From Condylostoma magnum (Eukaryota > Ciliophora > Heterotrichea > Heterotrichida > Condylostomatidae), in assembly GCA_920105805.1 (NCBI GenBank), contig CAKKTI010000015.1, positions 75,435-120,026 of the forward strand: 44,592 bases of DNA. Direction: 5' to 3'. The stretch's first letter is position 1, and each line of letters opens with the position of its first letter. Made by a program: the position numbers and the translations under genes. Shown here one piece after another: positions 34,501-44,426 of the stretch. The notes under the pieces are model-generated. The model did no database searches and was not told where the DNA came from. It saw nothing but the letters and a program-made list of their open reading frames with translations.

Positions 34501-35054
34501 TAGCTTAAAGGCTTTATATACTTGTGAACGTAATGCCTGATGTACTATCCCTTTGATTCAGGTAGTAGATGAGCAGATAGAATGTCAAATTAGCTACTAG
34601 TTGCGTAATCTAAAATTTTTTGATGAATTTCCAAATTTGGTAAGGTTCCATCGGTAAAAATGGCAATTTTCCCGTCAATCTGAAAACGCTCTAAAATAGC
34701 CGTAACAGTATCTGACACCTTAGGAATTTTTGACTGAAAATACACGATTTCTTCCCTCTGGAGGTAAGAAGGGGATAGCTCTACAATGATTTTGTCTTAT
34801 GGGCCAATGTTTCTCATGGCATTGTAGTATTTCAGGGGATTTGTTAGAGCCATGTAGTAAACTTGGAAATCGCTGATGGGATTAGAGAGAAATTGGCTAT
34901 AAGTTAGGGTCTGAATTTCCTCCTTGAAGCTCAGAAGCAATGGATCAGTGTCATCTAGTATAGCAAGAGAGTGTAAGCCGAGGGCTGTGAGAAGAGATAG
35001 GAGAAACACTATCATTTTATTCATGTAAGATGACAGGAAATTATATAAAAACAT
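31599..35054 (-). CDS. receptor-like membrane protein with class C-type ligand-binding domain
   Basis: About 1151 residues. Hydrophobic start (MNKMIVFLLSLLTALGL) as signal peptide, then about 730 extracellular residues. One part resembles the receptor ligand-binding (ANF/class C GPCR) fold: GVLFGTYETYKNCIQSVGG, then SKYPLYAGVYPDLTDKQD followed by RIMIRYDWNLIVIL, matching the family's YPxFFRTxPSDxxQ and FxWxxVxxI. The last 400 residues hold about eight or nine hydrophobic spans, starting with SMVIIISIIITIVLFLITI near residue 755. This resembles GABA-B/glutamate-type receptors but with more spans than seven. Several N-glycosylation-type sites lie in the lumenal part. Start could be ATG 35054 or the ATG ten codons later. 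Stop TAG 31601-31599 follows FNEHDFIMND. Confidence 0.75.
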
Positions 35055-35422
35055 CGATTTTTATTGAAAATAAAGAAGTTAAGGAAAATTAAGTAATTTA
35101 ATCAATTTTTCATTCAAAAAAGCTTAATGCTTAGTATTCAAAAACTTATTTCTAATACTTGAGAAATAATAATAATATACATTAAGCTATTGTGCCATAA
35201 TTATATTATATTTAAACAAGTTTAAACCTATAAGAAATTATAGTTAGTTTAGAAAGGTAAGAGTGAAGAGTAAATAAGATATAATAGGATTATTAATAAG
35301 CTAAATGCAATCAAATATATAAAGGAATAATTTTTTTAAAAAGATTCCGAATTAAAAACTTAGTAAAGAGTTAAAATTACTTTCCAGAATAAAATCGTAT
35401 ATAACCTTAAGAGGCAGAATCA
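35055..35422. other. intergenic, 368 bp
   Basis: AT-rich spacer between the divergent receptor gene and the micro-intron gene. No feature seen. Confidence 0.5.
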
Positions 35423-36033
35423 ATGAATACTTATACAACATTTCTAGGTAAGCTTACCTTAGATGAATCTCTAACTTAAGAAGTCTTTTAAAATGTGAAT
35501 AAGAACTAAGATTTAATTTTATTAAAACTTATAAATACCAATATAATAGAATACTCAATGAAAATGATAATTAGTATTTAATTACAGCCGAATTATGAAT
35601 ATTATATCTAGGAAATGTAAAGAATAATTGAATAAGTTTTTTGAGAATTGTAAGGAGTAAAAGCATGGAAGAGAAGTATATTAATAGGTTGAGTATAATA
35701 CATATAATGGAGAGATAAGAAAAAACCCTGAAGAGAAATACATTTTTCTTACTGGTGAATAATAGGATGGAGAAATGGAACTTTTGGTAATAAATAATTT
35801 AGTTTTCTATTTATACTGTGATTCCATGTTAGGATATTGATGATCCTTTATTAGCCTTTAACAATAATCTGGTATCGATTCTACATAAAATTTGAAATCC
35901 AATGTTATCTTATAATGAATGTGTATGATATCAATTCGAAATCATTGATTACGCTTCAGAAGTATTTAATAAATGAAGATAGATATACTATTTATAATCT
36001 AAATCGTTAGATAATATTTGGAGCCAATTTTAG
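35423..36033 (+). CDS. unknown gene with two or three micro-introns
   Basis: Protein-like sequence moves between frames in a way that short introns repair. Proposed exons: 35423-35447, 35463-35635, 35655-35786 and 35803-36033, giving about 186 residues. Best-supported segments are SLTQEVFQNVNKNQDLILL, YIQEMQRIIEQ, GEIRKNPEEKYIFLTGE and DIDDPLLAFNNNLVSILHK. Introns: 35448-35462 (15 nt, GTAAGCTTACCTTAG, in-frame), 35636-35654 (19 nt, weaker, ends AAG) and 35787-35802 (16 nt, strong, GTAATAAATAATTTAG). Stop TAG 36031-36033 or TGA 36064-36066. No family recognised; it could also be a decaying gene. Confidence 0.5.
35787..35802 (+). other. 16-nt intron
   Basis: GTAATAAATAATTTAG. Its removal joins two protein-like frames (GEMELL to FSIYTVIPCQDIDDPLLA) exactly. 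Size and ends match heterotrich micro-introns. Confidence 0.7.
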
Positions 36034-36179
36034 TTATTATTATTACACATTATATATTAAAAGTGAAATAATAAGTATTATCTCAACCCCTAAAAGTATA
36101 TATGAACTAGCAGTATATTTTAAACTATAAAAGTAGTAGATAATTATAATTCTTTCCACTAAAAATTAATCTAAACGGT

Positions 36180-36728
36180 TTAACTCTTATTTTGATATAA
36201 TAGCTTCCTTACAACTTCATGAAAAGCCTCAATAACATTCAAATTTTGCTATGCTGATGTCTCAATGAACATGATTCCGATCTCAGAGGCTAAGCTTTAA
36301 CCTTATTCAGTTGATATGACTTTTTAAGGACTATCATATTTATTACCAATAAGTAACAATATAGCGTCTTTCGGTATACTTTGCTTTACTTAGTCAACTC
36401 GAGAACGAATGCCTACAAAGCTGCTTTCATTGGTGCAATCATATAATAGAAAAACTGCATGGCTTCCTCTATAATATGAAGTAACAATATCTCTATAACG
36501 CTCTTCTCCTGCGGTATCCCACTAAATATAAATTACAAGGTTAAGCTTTATTCGCTTTCCATCTACTTCAATTATTTTGCTCCTGAACTCTACTCCCATT
36601 GTTCTACTATGAGTACCTTCGAACTAGTTGTCGGCAAATTGATGTAGAAGACAGCTTTTTCCTACGCCTGAGTCTCCGATCACAATAAACTTAAAAATTT
36701 AATCCCATTCTGGACGGCTAGCCTCCAT
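36180..36728 (-). CDS. Rab-family small GTPase, one 15-nt intron
   Basis: Membrane-trafficking GTPase. All G motifs are present: GDSGVGKSC (P loop), Thr in the HSRTMGVEF switch I block, WDTAGEERY (switch II), GNKYD (G4) and ETSA (G5). Closest in style to Rab4/14/2. A 15-nt intron (36532-36546) sits just before WDTAGEE; unspliced it would insert five in-frame residues. About 177 residues spliced, stopping at TAA 36182-36180 after LLYQNKS. No C-terminal Cys pair for geranylgeranylation follows, even if TAA is read as Gln for the next 20 codons, which is unusual for a Rab. Start ATG 36728 gives a normal short N-terminus (MEASRPEWDQIFKFIVIGD). Confidence 0.92.
36532..36546 (-). other. 15-nt intron in Rab gene
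   Basis: GTAATTTATATTTAG on the minus strand. Removing it restores the invariant spacing between the KRIKLN strand and WDTAGEE. The second Rab gene has its intron at the same codon. Confidence 0.88.
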
Positions 36729-37204
36729 ATTTAATTATTATAAGCTATTTGGAAATAAGGTAAAAAAATGTCTTTGAATTTTATCTATGTAATCAATAAA
36801 AATATAATAGAGGAAAGGTATTTCAATAATATATCATGAATTCATGAAACCTACTGCCTATGAATTAATTATTTGAAAATAAGCTATGATAGATCTTTAT
36901 TGCTACTTTCTATGTTGCATATTGCATTAAACTAGTATATTCCTTTATGCATTGAAGGTAAAAAATATATGAACAACCTTTTAAAAAAGTAATTAATAAT
37001 ATAATGAACATTTTATACACTTTATTTTCTAATAAATCATCAGAATAAGATCTGTCATATTAACAAATAATTATCTCATACATATATTTAACTGTTTTTA
37101 TTATATAATATACTTACTAAACTTTAAAACACTAAATAACTTGTATATATTACAAAAACCAATATACTACTACCATTTACAAATACAACTTAAAAGGTTA
37201 ATAT
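36729..37204. other. intergenic, 476 bp
   Basis: AT-rich spacer between the upstream MFS gene's 3' end and the Rab start, both minus strand. Nothing recognisable. Confidence 0.5.
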
Positions 37205-38527
37205 TTACCTAATAAATCTATTTTCTCTATTGTTTATTCTCATTTTGATGACTACAATAACTCCCAATACCTATAACAAACCAATAGTAATAAATGTATA
37301 AAGATATCCAAAGTTCTATAAAACCAGTTTATCAAGTAGAATAGTTGATAACTCAGAAGTTGTTATTCCCAATATTAGAACACTCCATATAGAAGCAGGA
37401 CAATTTGGGTAAGTCCTACCACTTTTAGTTCCAAATAGTACAAACGATCCAGATCCTGTAAAGAAAACTGCAGAAACAGTAATTAAGTAAACCCATTCAC
37501 TTAATGGAGTTCAGTACATTACAAAGGACAAAAATATTGACATGAATGAATTCACATATACAATAGATTTAAAGGAGTAGTAATCCATTAAGACTCCCCA
37601 AAAAATTCTACCACACGTACCAAATATACAGCCTATTATCCCAATGAAAGATAATAATTAATCATTTTTAATTTAAGTGAATCCAAAAACTTTGTACTCA
37701 TTAGCCATAAATCCCCATAAGTAGTAATTCAAGAAGAACCCTATAAAAAGCATCCAAAAGTGCGAATGTTCTAAATGTTTATATCAGTAATTGTCTTCTT
37801 ATAATTCCTATACCTCAATATTTGCATCTTTCTTCTCAGTCACCATAAAATACCCAGCAACTCCATTTACAAATCCAATTAATGCACATATTTACAATGC
37901 AAATGGTACATTAGAATATACCTCCGAATCAAACAATAACTCAGTCCCATATCCTCTATATGTCGTAATACTAGGAGTAATGTTGTTAGAATTAACAATG
38001 AAACTGAAAACCAGTCCATATACAAGTCCTCCTAGACTAAAACCAGCTAAATTGAGTCCTGTTACCAGTCCTTTTCACTTGGGGTAATATGTCTAACCAG
38101 CCCAGGCCGGCAAGAGACCAGACGTTCCCGATGCAAAACCTGTTGCTATACTGAAAAACAGCATAAATATATAAGGATCTTTCGCCAAAGAGCTTAAACA
38201 CAAGAAAAATGAGAATATTAAAGCTCCCATTCCCATTGCTGTCTTCCTTCCCTGACTTTTACCTAGTTATTATAGAAGTTCATTTACAATTTAACAGCAA
38301 ATTCCTTCGAAAAAGTAGCCGGCTGGGAGACTGGGGAATAATGTTGAACTGTTATAACTGCTATCGAATTAATGGTAATATGAGGTTATGTATATGCCTA
38401 TTATACCCCAGTTGTTTAACATTGAGCCATTTACGTTTAATAGAAACCCACCTAGGATTGAAAGAGGACCCTTGATGCCTGTTTCTTCCTTCGCAGGTGA
38501 TTCTCTTTAGATCAGAGGTTCTTCCAT
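37205..38527 (-). CDS. major facilitator superfamily transporter (OFA-like)
   Basis: Secondary transporter of 440 residues with about 12 hydrophobic spans in two halves. The N half resembles the oxalate/formate antiporter-type MFS group: NNWGIIGIYITSYYHQF in span 1, FPSLPAGYFFEG, the A-like loop GKSQGRKTAMGMGALIFSF, and WAGQTYYPKWKGLVTGLNLAGFSLGG, with the family's PxxRGLxTG pattern. A central cytoplasmic loop (TEKKDANIEVQELQED) and six further spans follow. Substrate cannot be inferred; monocarboxylates are typical for the group. TGA reads as Trp in PKWKGL and in DNYWYKH. Starts MEEPLIQRES, whose acidic-dileucine-like EEPLI could be a sorting signal. Stop TAA 37207-37205. Confidence 0.88.
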
Positions 38528-38952
38528 TAAATATTATGAAATTGATTGGGCTAGAAGCTTTAGGATTGTGGAAAGAAACTGATATTTGATATTAATTATA
38601 CAAATTATTGTACTTTTAGTTTTAAGAGGAATTTACCGTATTAATCAGTAAATCATGATAGATAGTTAATATTAAGTGAGCAATAAATTGGAGGATATAA
38701 TTGACCGACATAATGGAGATATTTATATAGCACAAGTATTGCAAGAGTGTTTATGATTTTGTATTATTCTATACAAAATGATAAAAGGGGATAATTCTAG
38801 GAATAGCTATTTTAGTATCAAATAACTATTTCTAAATACAATTTTATTGAAAACGCCTTTGCTACTAATAAATGGAAAGCTTATATAAGAGAAATAGGTC
38901 TGAAGCTCTAAAGCTATTGCAGATATTTTATATACCACCTAAAACTTAATAA
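38528..38952. other. intergenic, 425 bp
   Basis: AT-rich spacer between two minus-strand genes. Nothing recognisable. Confidence 0.5.
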
Positions 38953-39750
38953 CTAGTCTTTATATGCGATGATATTCAAAGCTGAAAAACATGCAGGCTT
39001 ATGCTGTCTTTCCATCAAGTCAGTAAAAGCTTCTCTGAAATCTCTGCATAGACTATTAAAAGTTTCTTCATTCTCTCTTTTAATCGCCTAAGCTCCTGAG
39101 CTTTCAGTTGCAAATTCTACCATCTACTCCACATTATTTGGAGAGTTATAACTTTCCTCGAAAATCAAGAATCTATTAAATCCAGCAGTTGTTATTAGTG
39201 ATTCTAAAACTCCTTCCCTTGAACAATCAAAATTAGACCTAGAGCCTGGTTATGAAGGCTTGTATTTTGACATAACCTTATTTAAAAGGCTATATTATGT
39301 GCAGCTTGTCTCATTACTCCATACTGAAAATCCGGCAATTCCTCCAGACTTCAGTGCTCTATAACATTCATTGACCATTTGCTGCGGATTGTCCACGATT
39401 TGCAAGGAAAGATTAGCTATATAAGCATCAAAATGAGAATCTGGGAATTTAAGCTCTTCATTGTTCATTACTTAAAAATTGCATTGATTTAGACCTAGGG
39501 TTTCAGCATAATCAATGAACTTCTAAGTAAGATCCCATGCTTCTATTTGAGCTGTGGGATTTAATAAGGGTAGCATTTTTTGAATTGTAAGACCTGGGCC
39601 GCATCCTGCTTCTGCTATTATTTGGGAGTTTTATAAATTAAGAAAGGGAAGCATTGATTCATAAATTTTTGTTGCCTAATTAATTCCATACTTGATGTAA
39701 TAGTCTGATATTTAATCCCAGAACTAAGCTATTCGATCGGAGTTTGACAT
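38953..39750 (-). CDS. class I SAM-dependent methyltransferase
   Basis: About 265 residues with the Rossmann methyltransferase fold of the UbiE/Methyltransf_11 type. Motif I IIAEAGCGPGLT (about residues 43-54) binds SAM; then the acidic end of strand 2 (IEAWDLTQKFIDYAE), motif II region NNEELKFPDSHFDAYIANLSLQ, and motif III YRALKSGGIAGFSVW. The substrate is unknown; the group methylates small molecules, lipids or quinones. ATG 39750 gives MSNSDRIAQFWDQISDYYIKYG, a usual start for this group. Stop TAG 38955-38953. Confidence 0.9.
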
Positions 39751-40150
39751 TTTGTATTAAAAAGATTGCGGATATTTTAAATTTTTATAAGAAAGTTGTG
39801 CAATATTTAAAAGTAATGGTAAAACCAGTTCATATTGCAATACTATCTAAGATTATTAAATGTTGTCTTCAGTTTAATTACTCTTATTGCTTAGGAGAAT
39901 GAATAGTTATTAATTTTCATCTATTATCATTCTGAAAATAAGTTATAAAATTATGTTTAGCTAATGATATATTGAAGGAAAAACCTAGGTAGAAAAATAG
40001 ATCGACTTATTTAAACTGATTGTAGAATAGAATTCATTTAACTACAAAATTAAGGAAATCAAATATTAAAAGTCTTTCAGAATTTGATCTATAATGAGTA
40101 ACAAGATTTGTTATATAATGTTAATTCCTTGAGATACTCAATTTAAAGGA
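39751..40150. other. intergenic, 400 bp
   Basis: AT-rich, nothing recognisable on either strand. Confidence 0.5.
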
Positions 40151-40316
40151 TTACATCATTTCTATCTCTTTCAATTCTTTAAGTGTAGGAGCATGCTTTA
40201 ATGCTCTTTTAATAGAATGTTCAAAAGACTATGCTCAATGCAGCAGCTTCTTACATCTGACCCTCCAGTAAGTATAAATGAAAAAAGTAATCATATTGTT
40301 GCCTACGAGCTTCCAT
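40151..40316 (-). CDS. possible very small protein, unknown
   Basis: A minus frame ending TAA 40153-40151 reads WRVRCKKLLHWAQSFEHSIK and then RALKHAPTLKELKEIEMM, amphipathic and convincingly protein-like. In that frame the only Met is at 40294 (47 residues). A better-looking N-terminus (MEARRQQYDYFFHLY, ATG 40316) lies one base out of frame, so a micro-intron or indel may join them. Size and Cys content would suit a small mitochondrial protein, but no family is recognised. Confidence 0.35.
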
Positions 40317-40521
40317 ATTTATAGGGATTAGTTGCTAGGTTATATGAAAATTAGCTTTTGAGTTTTATTATTTTAATTAATAAATGATTAAATGAAAAGC
40401 TATTAGGTATTATATCATTGGGATAAATAAAGGAAGCAACTTTGTTATATTTTTTATTTTATAATGGTTGATTAATGGTTACTTGAGTTGTTTATTTTAA
40501 ATTCATATAAAATCAATTACT

Positions 40522-40896
40522 TTATTTCAGATTTGGTTTCATCATTTAAATAATGAAATCTTAAGACTTCTAGTCATAGTTTGCAAAATTAATTCTGTTA
40601 TTTAATATAATTATGCTAAGCTTATGTTCTACATCCTTTTAAAGCTTATCAAAATAGTCTTTTAATATATTTACACTTCCTTTTAGTTCTTTAAGGCTGA
40701 GGTAATAATCTTATATCGAATTGAATTATTTTTACTTTAAATCTGGATTTATATAATTATTATATTCTCTAAAATTTGTTAGTAAGCAATTAAATCAATA
40801 TATTTAGTCAATATTAGCTTTTCCTCAGCCTTAATTTTATATTAAAAGAGAAGCTATATTATAATTTTTAAGTTAAACACCCAATTCAAACTACAT
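40522..40896 (-). CDS. small helical protein, or C-terminal extension of the second Rab gene
   Basis: About 124 residues from ATG 40896: MQFELGVQLKNYNIASLLIQ, then helical Lys/Leu/Asn-rich sequence (SLKELKGSVNILKDYFDKL). Protein-like sequence in this frame continues upstream past the ATG (SIIRVLDNLEQLKLIGLRHE) and overlaps the last codons of the Rab gene at 40953. It could therefore be the downstream part of that gene, reached through an intron or frame change, rather than an independent gene. It ends at TAA 40524-40522, or at TGA 40515-40513. Confidence 0.45.
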
Positions 40897-40952
40897 AGCA
40901 AAAAATAAAACTTCATGTCTTAAACCAATTAACTTTAATTGTTCTAAATTAT

Positions 40953-41516
40953 CTAAGACTCTAATGATTGACTCTCCTTGTAGCTTAATATTTCTCTAGC
41001 AAATTCATAGAAAGCTTCATTCACATTGTAATTTTCTTTGGCTGATGTCTCAAAAAAGCTAATTCCGATCTCAGAGGCTAATTTCTAACCTTATTCAGTC
41101 TAAATGACCTTTTCAGGGCTATCACACTTGCAACCAATAAGAATTAATCTAGCATCCTCGGGTGCATGCGTTTTTATTGATTAAATCCAGCTATGAAGGC
41201 TATCAAAGCTGCTTTAATCGGTACAATCATATACTAAAAATATCCCAACATTTTCTCTGTAATAAGAAGAAGATAATTATCCAAAGCGTTCTTAGCCCGC
41301 GGTGTCCCACTGAATATAAATTACAACTTAAAGGTTTATACGTTTTCCGTCTAATTCAATGTCTTTGGTTCTGAAATCTACTCCAATTGTTATTCTACGA
41401 GTGTCTGTATAGCTGTCTTCCATAAATCGAAGTAGAAGGCAAGTTTTCCCTACATTCATATCTCCAACGGTTGTGATTCTGAAAGTATAGTCTTGTTATT
41501 GGTTATTACCTTCCAT
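40953..41516 (-). CDS. second Rab-like GTPase with altered G4 motif, one 15-nt intron
   Basis: Paralogue of the Rab at 36180. P loop GDMNVGKTC, switch I TIGVDFRTK, switch II WDTAGQERF, and ETSAKEN (G5). The G4 guanine-specificity motif NKxD is CKCD (in LIGCKCDSPEKV), losing the Asn that contacts the base; nucleotide binding may be weaker or altered. About 182 residues spliced, ending YKESQSLES at TAG 40955-40953, again without a prenylatable Cys motif. The 15-nt intron lies just before WDTAG, at the same place as in the other Rab. An overlapping frame continues protein-like sequence downstream (see the entry at 40522). Confidence 0.88.
41289..41338 (-). other. region holding the 15-nt intron of the second Rab gene
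   Basis: Within this stretch the minus strand carries GTAATTTATATTCAG directly before the TGG of WDTAGQERF. Removing it leaves INLQVWDTAG, the normal Rab spacing. It differs from the intron of the other Rab gene at a single base (CAG instead of TAG end). Confidence 0.85.
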
Positions 41517-42446
41517 ATATTTTTTTAAGAAAGATGAAAGCTGATTGTAATTAATAGAAAATTGTATTTTTAAGTTTATTAATATTTGCCAAGAAATTAC
41601 TTATGGATTAGACCCTTTATAATGTTTTTACTTTCTATTCATTTATAGAAGTTAAGCTTTATTTAATAGAATTATATTTCAAGAGTGTATTGATATGAAT
41701 AGTTTTTTCTAAGCTTTCGATTATTTACCTTATCATATAACATATTTTATTTATACTAACTTCATTACTGAGCTATTCGATCTCTTTTAAATTAAGCTTG
41801 CTATACCTGTTATAGCAAAATCAATTAATAATACTATAGACTGATTATATATTGTCAATTTCTGAATTTAAACAAAGTATTTCCGTTATGTTTTAGTTAG
41901 ATTCATTAATATATTTAGTAAATGATCTAATAAGAATTCTTTCTCAATACAATCAATTCTAAGAAATGTAAAAGGGTTTTATTTATAAATATTTTAATAT
42001 AATTTGACAAGTTTAACAAAAGCTCTAAACAATTTCATCGAGTTACTATAGTATTCTCGTTGATTATAAAATGCTTAATTACGAATATATTATTACTTTG
42101 ATGCAATTAGTTGAAAGCCTAGAATTTTATTGAGTTATCATAAATATATTCAATTTATAGTACTTATTGTTATTACTTATCAATTTCACGTACTTTTGAT
42201 GTGTGTATTCTTCATATATCTATAAAATATTTCTAATTCTCCATAGCTTTATCTTTTAGATATAATTCATCAAAACTTATAATACAAGGTTTTACATAAT
42301 AGTTATAGGAGTAACTTAATATTTTAGTCAAGTTTAACAATTAAAAATACCATAACCTATGAATTAAACTGCTACTAATTATATAAAATAAAACGAACAA
42401 ATTAAGTCTTTTGGATATAAATCAAATACTATTTATTTTAATATAA
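41517..42446. other. intergenic, 930 bp
   Basis: Very AT-rich spacer between two minus-strand genes. No protein-like frame, RNA gene or tandem repeat that I can support. Confidence 0.5.
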
Positions 42447-44333
42447 CTATCCCCAAGCCTCAGTCATAATTCTTCCCTCTTTTTGCATTTCTTTAACAAA
42501 CCCAGGGGAATAATCCGGAAGAAAATCAGAAGCAATGCTTTCAAGCAATTTAGTTATTCCTTTGCACATATTAGTGCTACCACAGATCATAATATTCCCA
42601 TTCTTCTTATAAAACAGCTTTCAAAGTCTATCATGATGTTAGAATATGATATCAGTTACATAAGTTTTCTTTTATTATTACCGTGAAAGGGCGAGAAACA
42701 GCTTATTCAAAGGAAAAGGACCTCCAGATTCCACATTAGATTGAAATTCAAACTCCTCTGGGTCTTACTCATTAGGCTTTATTAGTGTTTATAGTTCATT
42801 TTTATACAGAAAATGTGAGTTTAGGTATTTTACTCCGAAATAAAGGTAATTGTCTTAAGATTAAGCTTAATTGGAGTTCATTTCATACTGAAATTCTTAC
42901 AAAATCCCACGGAAAGGGGCAATTCCTGTTCCATTTGCGATGAAAATAGTAGGAGTATTTATACTGGGAACTTGAAATACTGATGGCTTTAATAAGCATC
43001 TTAAAGTTTTGTAAATACCAGTGGTGTATTATTACTGTAAATTTCACGAGCATAATCCAGTTTTTATTTTCCCTTCAGGTGTTTTTACCTTAAGTATTTC
43101 TATAGCGATGCTGATTCTATCTGGATCAATTTTAGAAGAGGAGGCTATCGTATAGTATCTAGGCTGAATCCTATCTATAGTCTGAATCAAAACCTAGAAA
43201 GGAATTTTGATAGACGGGAACATCCGCATTATTTCTCCTAGATTCAAAAACTGCTCTTATATAGTATGCTGGAATTCTCGTTTACCCTTTAAAGACGCTA
43301 AAAACTCCATTTTATTCCTCTCGTCAGGATTCCTTGCATACTACGCCAAATCTTTCAACACTTTTTTCCTTATAAGTGAGGTTAAATCGCAGTACTTGGT
43401 CAAACACTCTCCGATAGTGCTCGGTGTAGTAAACGGCAACTTGTGATCCTTATCCGGCACAAACATAAAAGTCATTTCTAGCTCATACCCTTACAACTCT
43501 GCAATTTCCCTTACAATTTCATCGTCATTTTCCGGATATATAGCAATATTTTGGGCAGTTTGATAATGAATCTATGAACTATCAATTTCTATATGCAGAG
43601 TAGACTCAGCTGGATCTTTCTTTAATTCCTTTATAGCCAATATAGGCAAATCTTATGCTTTTATATAATTAACAGCCCAATCATCATACTTTTACTTTAA
43701 ATCAATTGGACTTAACTCAACTTAATATTACACTCTTATTTACTTAGAGTTGGGCTATGGAGTAACCCTAGTACTTTTTATCTACCCAGGCAGTACATTT
43801 CATAATAGTTTAGTCCATACTGAAAAATCCTGCTGTAAATCATTATCATAATCCCCTAAACCTAAGTTTAATATTCGATTTGCTTATAGATCTTATAGCC
43901 CTTTATCTATCGTCTCAGCCACTGCGTTAAAGCACTCTCCAGTACTACTTCCTACCCCAAATACACAGTAATTCAAGTTCTTCAAAGACTCATCAGCCCG
44001 ATTCAGTCATTTTAGAAAAGTTTTCGCTGTTTCGGGAGGACTACCGTCCATTAGTGTGGAGCAGATTATTACACAGTAGTCTCTACGCTTGAAATCAATC
44101 ATTGAAAACTTGTCAAGATCTATTAGTAAGGGATTGAATTATTTTTACTTTGCCTCTTCTGCAAGCTAATCTGCCAAGGCTTTGGTTCTTCCCGATTGAG
44201 AACCGTAGTAAATATGCAGATTCCCGAATCTTTTAACCTCCCCTTGCTGAGGAGCATTGTTTTTGCGGGTTATATACCAGTAGTAAGTAAGAATTCCTAG
44301 AATAAAGGTGATCAAGATTGCTTCCCATACCAT
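42447..44333 (-). CDS. POR: NADPH-cytochrome P450 reductase
   Basis: Diflavin reductase that passes electrons from NADPH through FAD and FMN to microsomal P450s. About 628 residues. N-terminal anchor MVWEAILITFILGILTYYW, then the FMN domain with phosphate loop YYGSQSGRTK and CSTLMDGSPPE; the connecting domain; FAD motifs RYYTIASSS and TGLCSWNL; NADPH site NGTGIAPFRGIL and FGVKYLNSHFLYKNEL; C-terminal CGSTNMCKG and EGRIMTEAWG, where the near-terminal Trp is the FAD-shielding residue of the family. A run of three consecutive reassigned codons (Gln-Gln-Gln before KKTYVTDII) and a TGA-Trp occur near the end. ATG 44333 is the first Met; upstream sequence in frame is basic but has no ATG. Stop TAG 42449-42447. 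Other diflavin enzymes lack this anchor. Confidence 0.93.
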
Positions 44334-44426
44334 TTTTAATGGATTCGATTTAATTTTTAAAGTTTTTGATTTTTTCAATGTTGTAAAAGGATTTATGAAG
44401 GTGCTGTAAGTAGCTTTGTGTCATAA

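Noticed and set aside
38209-38475. Plus-strand ORF opposite the MFS gene
   Set aside because: Antisense of membrane spans in the transporter.
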